A DNA stretch of 8,413 bases from JAADHY01 sp964428935. Lineage in GTDB: Bacteria; Planctomycetota; Planctomycetia; Planctomycetales; Planctomycetaceae. A program made the position numbers and the translations under genes. Every line of letters starts with the position of its first letter. The first letter of the stretch is position 1. Positions 1 through 5,314 of the stretch are shown piece by piece. The notes under the pieces are model-generated. The model did not search any database, had not been told where the DNA came from, and saw only the letters and a list, made by a program, of their open reading frames with translations. The stretch is taken from contig CAYSAG010000224.1 of assembly GCA_964428935.1 (NCBI GenBank), positions 1-8,413 of the forward strand, in the 5' to 3' direction.

Positions 1-95
1 GTCTCTGCGCAGTCGGCCAGCGTCTGTTTTCGGGTCGTCGGTTCGGCTGAGAGCGCCGGGAAGCTTTGGTGGTCGCCGACCGCCCCGCCGTCGTT
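1..95. other. Intergenic flank downstream of the M50 gene
   Basis: This short stretch follows the stop codon of the minus-strand protease gene and runs to the window edge. I see no convincing coding frame. It has an 11-base odd palindrome, GGTCG-C-CGACC, at 71-81, too tight to fold as a simple RNA hairpin. Any neighbouring gene begins outside the window. Confidence 0.4.
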
Positions 96-1106
96 TCACC
101 GCTGCCGCTGGCGGCCCGTCTTGCGACGGTACAGCTCGCTGACACGGTGCAGCTGACGTTTTTCTTCGGAAGACAAAGCGTCGTAGCCGAGCGCGTGCAC
201 CTTCTGAAGCAAGCGGTCCAGCTCTTGTTCCAGCTCCCGTTCGCGCTGCAGCTGACGCCGCCGTCGTTCAGCCTGCCGCCGTTGCAGCCAGCGACGCAAC
301 AGACCCGGCTGCGGCGGCGCGCTGCGCGGAACCGAACGCTCCAAGCTGGTGTACCCTTGCGAGAAGTCGTAGCCCATGAACGACTCTTCGTACGCTTCCT
401 TGGCTTGCAGACAGTAGAGCTCGTGCAGAATCCACGCCACCAGCACGGCGCCAATGCTCAGCGTCCACGTGTTGTTGAAGGCCAACCCGCCCACGGCCAG
501 GGCGACGGCCACCGCGCAGCCGAACCGCAGGACGCTGACGTGAGCCGTGTCGTCCCCAACCCGCTCGGCCAGCAAGTGCTGCAAGGCCCGCCCGGCGTCC
601 AGCGGCGGAATCGGAAACAGGTTCACCAAAATCAGGAACCAGTTGGCACAGAACAGCAACACCAGCAGGTCGGACACTAACGTGCCCGCCAGCTCTACGT
701 GCGGCAGCCGCAAGGGGTGTAGAGCGTCGCGGAAGTGCGGCGTGTCCAGCGTCAGAACGGGCAAGACCACCACGCACACCAGCAAGTTGGCGAACGGACC
801 GGCCAGCGCGGCCGCGACTGCCGACGAGTGGTCTCCGTGCAGCTCGGGCGAGGACAAACCGCCCAACGGCCACGCCAGCACCTCGGAAAGACGACCGCCC
901 TTCAGACGAACGGCCAGCAAATGGCCCAGCTCGTGAACCACCGCCGCAACCGCCAACAGCGTTCCAAACGCCAGTCCCAGACGCAGGCTCCGCCACCGGT
1001 AGCAGAAAATCAGCGTCAGCAGCAAAAAGTAGACGCTCAGACGCACCTGGCACCCGTTCCAGGTACCCAGCGGAATCGACCATTGAAAGGCATTGCGCTG
1101 GGTCAT
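96..1106 (-). CDS. M50/site-2-type intramembrane zinc metalloprotease with rhomboid-like C-terminal tail
   Basis: The 336-residue protein is predicted to be a multi-pass membrane protease that cuts substrates within or near the membrane; its substrate is unknown. The zinc motif HELGH is at residues 58-62 and supplies two His ligands and the catalytic Glu59. An ALAGPFANLL segment lies at 100-109. NLFPIPPLDAGR at 162-173 matches the second family motif, with Asp170 as the third zinc ligand. Hydrophobic segments lie near 22-36, 46-68, 95-120, 143-168 and 193-227. The tail from about 266 is basic and coiled-coil-like and ends in a GYxxLSxEEKxxLxxxS pattern (307-323) also seen at the ends of many rhomboid-family proteins. 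I chose the ATG at 1106 because the family homology starts there, with a weak GGAAAG just before it. The same frame stays open to 1553, but that extension is Arg-rich, without homology, and overlaps the GAF gene. The family call is firm; the tail comparison is from memory. Confidence 0.9.
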   Translation of the reverse strand: MTQRNAFQWSIPLGTWNGCQVRLSVYFLLLTLIFCYRWRSLRLGLAFGTLLAVAAVVHELGHLLAVRLKGGRLSEVLAWPLGGLSSPELHGDHSSAVAAALAGPFANLLVCVVVLPVLTLDTPHFRDALHPLRLPHVELAGTLVSDLLVLLFCANWFLILVNLFPIPPLDAGRALQHLLAERVGDDTAHVSVLRFGCAVAVALAVGGLAFNNTWTLSIGAVLVAWILHELYCLQAKEAYEESFMGYDFSQGYTSLERSVPRSAPPQPGLLRRWLQRRQAERRRRQLQRERELEQELDRLLQKVHALGYDALSSEEKRQLHRVSELYRRKTGRQRQR

Positions 1107-1183
1107 GTCTTTCCGGTCCGCTGGCAGCGGGTTTGCTGAGGTGCTGGGGGGCGCCGCCCGGACGCTCCCGGCACTCGGAAGAA

Positions 1184-1197
1184 GACGTCGCGACGTC
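1184..1197. repeat. 14-base perfect palindrome upstream of the M50 gene
   Basis: GACGTCGCGACGTC is its own reverse complement and lies about 80 bases before the M50 start. It could be an operator. At this base composition about one 14-base palindrome is expected by chance in a window this size, so the site is weak evidence alone. Confidence 0.25.
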
Positions 1198-1265
1198 GCC
1201 CGACGGCGGGTCTGGTCCGGCGTCGAGCCAACCAACGCCGGCCACCGCCACGCCCCCCGCGTTTC

Positions 1266-1293
1266 GAAAAAGCCGACCACCCGTTTTGGCCGG
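1266..1293 (-). terminator. Intrinsic terminator-like hairpin with five-U tract
   Basis: On the minus strand CCGGCCA pairs with TGGTCGG (7 base pairs, one G-U wobble) around a 7-base loop, and is followed by CTTTTTCG. It is the only hairpin in the window with a real U-tract. The simplest role is termination of the GAF transcript, whose stop lies about 155 bases upstream. It also sits directly after a promoter-like element, so an attenuator for the M50 gene is an alternative. Confidence 0.5.
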
Positions 1294-1308
1294 ACTGGCT
1301 CGGGTGCC

Positions 1309-1338
1309 ATTCTACCAAACCCGAAAACGACTCCGCAA
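1309..1338 (-). promoter_or_regulatory. Candidate sigma70-type promoter for the M50 gene
   Basis: On the minus strand TTGCGG (1338-1333) is followed after 18 bases by TAGAAT (1314-1309), five of six matches to the -10 consensus. Transcription would start near 1302 and give a leader of about 195 bases. I found no other AT-rich -10 candidate between here and the M50 start. The terminator-like hairpin begins about 10 bases after the predicted start, so either this promoter or the direct reading of the hairpin may be wrong. Confidence 0.4.
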
Positions 1339-1369
1339 ACTGCCGTTTCCAGGCTGGTGCGGCTGCGTG

Positions 1370-1389
1370 CGTCGAGCCGCGACTCGACG
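1370..1389 (-). terminator. Hairpin downstream of the GAF gene, no U-tract
   Basis: CGTCGAG and CTCGACG form a perfect 7-base-pair stem around a 6-base loop, 58 bases after the GAF stop codon on the minus strand. No U-run follows. It may stabilise the mRNA end or be a chance structure. Confidence 0.25.
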
Positions 1390-1447
1390 GACGAGCGGTC
1401 CAGCGGGCGAAGAAACGTCGCGGACGTGGCAACCCGCGCCCGCCGGC

Positions 1448-1951
1448 TCAAACCAGCAGCTCGCCCAGCCGTTCCGCCAGCTCCTGCATTTTCCGCACAG
1501 TCGCGCCGGACGGGGTCAGCAGCTCTTCGGTCGAGACGGCCACCACTCCCCACAGCCGTTCGTCACAAAACACCGGGACGGCCACCGACGACCGAGCTCC
1601 GAACCGGTCCAGCCACCCGGACGACGTGGCCGCCGTCTTCGGCTGCTCGTCGACCCGCGAAATGGCTGGTTGACGCTGAAGGGCGGCTTTGACAATGCCC
1701 AAACCGGTTCGGTCCAAAGGGACCTCGGCCGTGGCCTGCTCGAATTCGGCCTGGACCCGCTGGTCCATGTCTGGAACGGCGCGGAAACCCAAGAGTCGCA
1801 ACGACTGGGTTTGGAGCTGCCACAGTCCCGTGGCTCGAGCTCCCGTCAGGTCCAGCAGTTGGTCCAGGGCCGGGCCGAGGTTCGCGGAACGGAGGCCTCG
1901 GTGGACGGCCTGTGCCACTCGGTCGACACTCGCGTCGTTCGCTTCACTCAT
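1448..1951 (-). CDS. Small GAF-domain protein
   Basis: The 167-residue product is essentially one GAF domain, a fold that binds small ligands or mediates dimerisation in signalling. The N-terminal helix runs from about residue 9 to 35. The core strand TGLWQL is at 41-46. The diagnostic C-terminal strands SSVAVPVF and WGVVAVST lie at 121-128 and 134-141, followed by a closing helix (152-166). No kinase, HTH, cyclase or phosphodiesterase domain is attached, so it may act as a stand-alone sensor or partner; the ligand is unknown. I see no Cys/His set that would argue for redox or haem sensing. The start at 1951 is preferred because GAGGTG (1965-1960) lies 8 bases before it and the best promoter would start transcription just inside the longer frame. 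The alternative ATG at 2086 adds 45 Gly/Ala/Ser-rich residues. Confidence 0.78.
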   Translation of the reverse strand: MSEANDASVDRVAQAVHRGLRSANLGPALDQLLDLTGARATGLWQLQTQSLRLLGFRAVPDMDQRVQAEFEQATAEVPLDRTGLGIVKAALQRQPAISRVDEQPKTAATSSGWLDRFGARSSVAVPVFCDERLWGVVAVSTEELLTPSGATVRKMQELAERLGELLV

Positions 1952-1959
1952 GGCTGCGG

Positions 1960-1965
1960 CACCTC
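1960..1965 (-). promoter_or_regulatory. Ribosome binding site deciding the GAF start
   Basis: GAGGTG on the minus strand is 8 bases before the ATG at 1951. The upstream ATG at 2086 has no comparable purine-rich site, which supports the shorter protein. Confidence 0.5.
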
Positions 1966-2066
1966 GCAGACGAAGCCGACTAGCGCCCGACCGGCTCGCC
2001 GAGGCCGACGCACCGGAAAAGTCGGAGTGTCCGGCGGGCGGCCCGTCACCGCCGAACAGGTTTACC

Positions 2067-2096
2067 TCGACGAACCCCTCAGCCATCGAGTATGCT
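2067..2096 (+). promoter_or_regulatory. Weak candidate promoter for the zinc-ribbon membrane protein gene
   Basis: TCGACG (2067-2072) is followed after 18 bases by TATGCT (2091-2096), four of six matches in each box. It overlaps the opposite-strand GAF promoter, so the two genes may share a divergent control region. The leader would be about 185 bases. It is the best plus-strand candidate I see between 2060 and 2288, but it is not strong. Confidence 0.25.
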
Positions 2097-2117
2097 CAAC
2101 AAGGTGGAGCCAGTCAA
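2089..2117 (-). promoter_or_regulatory. Strong sigma70-type promoter for the GAF gene
   Basis: On the minus strand TTGACT (2117-2112; five of six matches) is followed after an ideal 17-base spacer by CATACT (2094-2089). Transcription would start near 2082, just past the ATG at 2086-2084. The longer reading frame would therefore lack its start codon in this transcript. The leader to the preferred start is about 130 bases. Confidence 0.55.
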
Positions 2118-2288
2118 AAGCTTTGCCGTTCAAGGCCGAGAAGGGCACGTCGGGACAACGCGGTGTCCTTGTGCGCCGAGTCGAGGAACGGGGAAGCTCG
2201 GCAGCTCGCTTGTCGACGGGTGTCGCGTTGTCGGGCGGCGACTTGCAGAGGCGGAAGCTGAAATTCGAGTAGCGGAAGAAAGACAGTC

Positions 2289-4823
2289 ATGGACCTGCCA
2301 ATCTGTCCCGCTTGCGGTCAGTCGGTGCTGGACGACGTCGAGAACTGTCCGTTTTGCGGTGCTCCCATGAAAGGCAAGCCGGGAGCCAAGCCGGCGCCGA
2401 AGCCGACGGCTCGTCCGGGCGAACCGAAGGCGGCGCCGGCCGGTCCGGGCGCGGCCAAGGGCGCGGGGCAAAAGGTGCCGGCTGCCGGCAAGGCAGCCGG
2501 CGCGCGGGCGGCAGCCGGCGCGAAGGCTCCGAAGAAAGAAGAGGGCGAGGAGGACGTCATTACGTTCGACGGAGCGGCGTTGCACCGAGCCATTCCCTTG
2601 TCGCGCAAGCCGGCCCGCGGACGAATGATGCGGGTCGTCTGCCCCATGTGCGAGACGCCTGGGTTTGCGCCGAAGGAAGCGGCCGGACGCGAAGTCAAGT
2701 GCGTGAACCCGGACTGCCTGGTTCCCGTCTTCAAGGCACCGGAACTGGAGAAGAAGGAGACGGAGCCCGCGCAAAAGGAGGAGACGCCGGCCAGTCGGCC
2801 GAAGTGGCCTTTGGCTGTCGCGGCCCTGGTCGCTTTGGCCGCAGCGGGCGGGGGCGCGTGGTACTTCTTGCAAGGCGGTCCGTCTGAGAAGAAACAGCCA
2901 CCTCCTCAGCCAACGACTCCGGCGACGCCGCAAACGGTCGAGCAACCGAGCGGACCGGGTGCAGGCCAAGAGGGCTCGAAGCCCGGGCCGTCGGAACAAA
3001 CCGGCCAGAAACAGGCTGCTTCGGAGCCGGCCGTCCCGACAATCGACCCCACTCAGGTCACGAACACGGCGTTGGAGCGAATGGTCCGAGCGGCTCAGCG
3101 GCGAGAACGCAACCGCAGCAAGCCGTTCTGCCGTCAGTTGACCACCAAGGCCTACGCTCACGTCGGCGACATTGAAAACGCCAAGCGGCAAATTGAGCAA
3201 TTGAAGCTGGTCGGCAAGGACGTGCCGTACTTTCAGATTACGGCGTGGACGGCCTTGGCGTGGGCTCAGCTGGAGGCTGGCGACGAGGCCGGAGCCCGCC
3301 AGTCGATTGAGGCGGCGTGGTCTCTGCGCGACGAAATTCCTTCGTACGGCCAGACCGGAGCCGACGCGGCCGTCGACTTGGCCGTGCCGCTGGTCGTCCT
3401 CAACCGACTCAACGACGCCAAGCAGGTCGTGTCGGAGCACTTGGGCCAGAGCACGCAGGGTGAGCTGGCCACGGTGCTGCGAATGGTTTTCGGCGACGGA
3501 ACGTACGACGTCGACGAAGCCGTCTCGCGGCTGCCGATTGAGCAGTGGGAGCACCCGGAGTGGGTGGCGGTCGCCGTCGAGCTGGCCAGTCGCGGCAGCT
3601 TGGCCGAAGCGCTGAAGTGGGCTCAGGCCGCGCCGTCGGTGCCGACACTGAGCGACACGTTGAGCGTTTGGGCCGAGGCGGCCGTCCGGTCGGGAGCCAA
3701 AGGCGGAGCGGCGGTGTCGGTGGAGCAGTTGGAGAAGGCCGTGGAGCCGCTGCCGGAGGCCTACCGAGCCAGCGTGTTGGGGCGAGCGGCTTACGTGGCC
3801 GCTCAGACCGGCTCGAGCCAACTGGCCCGCCAGCTCGTGCAGGCCGCTCACCAGACGCTGTCGCAAGTGACCGCGCCGCCCGAGTTCGTCATTCCGCCCA
3901 TGAAGGAGCTGTACGAGCTGAAGCTGGTTTCGCCGCTGCCCTTGTTCAGCGCCGCCGTCGCGGCGGCCGAAATTTCCCACACCGAGGTGCTGCTGGGGAA
4001 CAAAGAGGCTGCGAAGGCGGCCCTGCAGCAGGCGCTGAAGTACTTGCGGGCCGCGGCGCCTTGTGTCGAGGTCGCGGCGCGGCGCGACCGCGAGTTCACC
4101 CGACGCGGCCGCTCGGCCATTGAAGCCGCTCTGCGACGGGAACTGAAACTGGAAACTCCGGAACAGGCTCGCTTGGCCGCCAACCGCTACCGGCGAAAAT
4201 GCCACGACCTCTACAACATGGCCACGGAACGGTGGAAACTGCAACTGCGGATTCTGAGCCGCGCGGCGGAGTGGTTGTCACCGCAAGACGTTTGGGCGGA
4301 AGTGCAGGCCCGAGCAACGACCAAGGACTTGAGCCAGCGGGAGCCGTACTTCACGACATGGCTGCCCGACCGACTGGCGGCTCTGGCTGAAGCCGCCGGC
4401 AACTCGCAGCTGGCTCAACAAGTTCGCCAAGCCGCCGGCCCGAAAGCTCCGCAGGACCCGCGAGTCCGCCTACAGCAACAAACGCTGAAGGCCGTCGAGC
4501 GGGGGCGCGTCGTCGACGCAGCCAAGGCCCTGAACGCCTACGTCAAGACCAACCGCCGCGACAGCCAGTGGGCAGAACGCTGGACCCTGCAACTGCTTTG
4601 CCGAATGGTCAAGCAGCAGAAAGTGCCGGACGCACTGAGGTTGGTTGTCGAGCTGGAAAACCAACTGTGGCGCGAAGCCGGCTTCCAGGTCGTGGCCGCG
4701 CTGTCCGCCAAGCAGGGGCTGGCCGGTTACGTCTGGCAGTTCGCTCAAAACAACCAGCTTCCCTCCACCGAGGAAGTCTCGTTGCTGTACGGTCTGGTGG
4801 TCGCTTTGAACCCGAAGGAATGA
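2289..4823 (+). CDS. Double zinc-ribbon membrane protein with outer helical-repeat domain, function unknown
   Basis: The 844-residue protein begins with a Cys4 zinc ribbon (C6, C9, C20, C23), then an Ala/Gly/Pro/Lys linker (about 25-85). A second Cys4 set follows (C118, C121, C138, C143). One membrane span lies at about 173-192, just after RPK, so by the positive-inside rule the ribbons are cytoplasmic and the rest is outside the cytoplasm. A Pro/Gln/Ser linker (193-255) leads to a long all-alpha region (about 265-844). Segments such as GDIENAKRQIEQL, GDEAGARQSIEAAW and RLNDAKQVVSEHL look like TPR-type helical hairpins. No catalytic motif is visible. It may be a scaffold or envelope sensor; that is inference from architecture. 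The only Shine-Dalgarno support is a purine-rich stretch GGAAGAAAGA (2274-2283), but the zinc ribbon starts right at the ATG. I do not recognise a named family. Confidence 0.88.
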   Translation: MDLPICPACGQSVLDDVENCPFCGAPMKGKPGAKPAPKPTARPGEPKAAPAGPGAAKGAGQKVPAAGKAAGARAAAGAKAPKKEEGEEDVITFDGAALHRAIPLSRKPARGRMMRVVCPMCETPGFAPKEAAGREVKCVNPDCLVPVFKAPELEKKETEPAQKEETPASRPKWPLAVAALVALAAAGGGAWYFLQGGPSEKKQPPPQPTTPATPQTVEQPSGPGAGQEGSKPGPSEQTGQKQAASEPAVPTIDPTQVTNTALERMVRAAQRRERNRSKPFCRQLTTKAYAHVGDIENAKRQIEQLKLVGKDVPYFQITAWTALAWAQLEAGDEAGARQSIEAAWSLRDEIPSYGQTGADAAVDLAVPLVVLNRLNDAKQVVSEHLGQSTQGELATVLRMVFGDGTYDVDEAVSRLPIEQWEHPEWVAVAVELASRGSLAEALKWAQAAPSVPTLSDTLSVWAEAAVRSGAKGGAAVSVEQLEKAVEPLPEAYRASVLGRAAYVAAQTGSSQLARQLVQAAHQTLSQVTAPPEFVIPPMKELYELKLVSPLPLFSAAVAAAEISHTEVLLGNKEAAKAALQQALKYLRAAAPCVEVAARRDREFTRRGRSAIEAALRRELKLETPEQARLAANRYRRKCHDLYNMATERWKLQLRILSRAAEWLSPQDVWAEVQARATTKDLSQREPYFTTWLPDRLAALAEAAGNSQLAQQVRQAAGPKAPQDPRVRLQQQTLKAVERGRVVDAAKALNAYVKTNRRDSQWAERWTLQLLCRMVKQQKVPDALRLVVELENQLWREAGFQVVAALSAKQGLAGYVWQFAQNNQLPSTEEVSLLYGLVVALNPKE
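2477..2501 (+). repeat. Strong hairpin-forming inverted repeat inside the linker coding sequence
   Basis: GCCGGCTGCC and GGCAGCCGGC form a perfect 10-base-pair stem around the loop GGCAA; one wobble and one further pair extend it to 12. It lies in the Ala/Gly/Lys linker of the zinc-ribbon protein. The second arm also begins a direct repeat: GGCAGCCGGCGCG occurs at 2492-2504 and 2510-2522, 18 bases apart, suggesting growth of the linker by slippage. Confidence 0.6.
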
Positions 4824-4854
4824 TTCGCTGCAGGACCTGAGAGGCTCCGACCGA

Positions 4855-4905
4855 CGCACGTTCGCACGAGCCGAGTGCGGCCGGACGTGCGCCGACCGGT
4901 CGGCG
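4855..4905 (+). terminator. Compound hairpin and 16-base palindrome after the zinc-ribbon gene
   Basis: CGCACGT (4855-4861) pairs with ACGTGCG (4885-4891), and inside it CGCAC (4863-4867) pairs with GTGCG (4875-4879). Next to it CGCCGACCGGTCGGCG (4890-4905) is a perfect palindrome. A small GGGC/GCCC hairpin followed by TTT lies at 4910-4924. The structure starts about 30 bases after the stop codon. It fits a GC-rich terminator or mRNA end, but no long U-tract follows. Confidence 0.4.
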
Positions 4906-5064
4906 AGACGGGCGGTGGCCCTTTCGTCCGCGCCTTCGCCAGCACGCTGCTGTCGGTGGACCCGGTCAGGGCCGGAGCGTTTCTTGCCCGACTCCGTCGT
5001 TTCCACCGGACTGCTCGCTTTTGTCGAACCCGTCCAGCTTTCGTAACCGCAAGGGTCGACGCGG

Positions 5065-5093
5065 TTTTCGGAATTGGCCCATCCCTCTAAAAT
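5065..5093 (+). promoter_or_regulatory. Candidate promoter for the secreted protein gene
   Basis: TAAAAT (5088-5093) matches five of six -10 positions and stands out in a GC-rich region. The best -35 at 17 bases is TTTTCG (5065-5070), which is poor. Transcription would start near 5100 and leave a leader of about 215 bases. Confidence 0.45.
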
Positions 5094-5100
5094 GCCAGCT

Positions 5101-5116
5101 ACCGAGCCGCCTCGGT
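5101..5116 (+). other. 5'-end mRNA hairpin
   Basis: ACCGAG and CTCGGT form a perfect 6-base-pair stem around the tetraloop CCGC, exactly where the transcript from the TAAAAT promoter should begin. A 5'-terminal stem of this kind is known in other bacteria to protect mRNA from decay. That role here is inferred. Confidence 0.35.
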
Positions 5117-5302
5117 GTGAAGGCGGCAAACCGACGCGCGGCCCGAGCGGTTGCAGGCCGAAGTTGTTAGAGCGCGGCGAGCGAAGCGTCGGTCTGTGCA
5201 GTGACGCTGTTCCGGCCTCGACCTTTCCCACCCACCGGTGGGCCGGCAGCCAAGACGAACTGGACTTGGCCGAAGCGAAGGCAGGACAAGTTTCTCTTCA
5301 AG

Positions 5303-5308
5303 AAGGAG
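5303..5308 (+). promoter_or_regulatory. Strong ribosome binding site fixing a GTG start
   Basis: AAGGAG lies 6 bases before the GTG at 5315 and is the strongest Shine-Dalgarno in the window. The next in-frame GTG at 5324 would be 15 bases away, and the ATG at 5201 would place about 38 non-signal residues ahead of the signal peptide. Confidence 0.7.
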
Positions 5309-5314
5309 TGGACG

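Larger units (their letters stand above)
1107..1447. other. 341-base gap between the GAF and M50 genes
   Basis: No gene is visible here. Read on the minus strand, the gap holds a hairpin 58 bases after the GAF stop (1370-1389), a promoter-like element (1309-1338), a hairpin with a U-tract (1266-1293) and a 14-base palindrome (1184-1197). The frame of the M50 gene is open throughout, but its translation is Arg/Ala/Gly-rich and typical of non-coding high-GC sequence. Confidence 0.5.
4824..5314. other. 491-base gap between the two long plus-strand genes
   Basis: I see no gene. The first 100 bases hold hairpin structures probably ending the upstream transcript (4855-4905 and 4910-4924). A promoter candidate is at 5065-5093, a 5' hairpin at 5101-5116 and the GTG ribosome site at 5303-5308. 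Bases 4925-5064 show nothing I can name. Frames open here give Arg-rich translations with no recognisable domain. Confidence 0.5.

Noticed and set aside
1107..1553. N-terminal extension of the M50 frame up to 1553
   Set aside because: It overlaps the GAF gene, is Arg-rich with no homology, and the family match begins at the ATG at 1106.
1093..2272. Plus-strand frames of 199 and 379 residues opposite the M50 and GAF genes
   Set aside because: They are antisense to genes with recognisable motifs, lack domains and show Arg/Ser/Pro composition typical of high-GC shadow frames.
2130..4244. A 704-residue open frame on the minus strand opposite the zinc-ribbon gene
   Set aside because: It is antisense to a gene with clear zinc ribbons and a membrane span, is extremely Arg/Leu-rich without domains, and arises because the sense codons rarely create stops in that frame.
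5201..5314. Longer start (ATG at 5201) for the secreted protein
   Set aside because: It has no ribosome site and would place about 38 hydrophilic residues before the signal peptide, while the GTG at 5315 has AAGGAG at ideal spacing.
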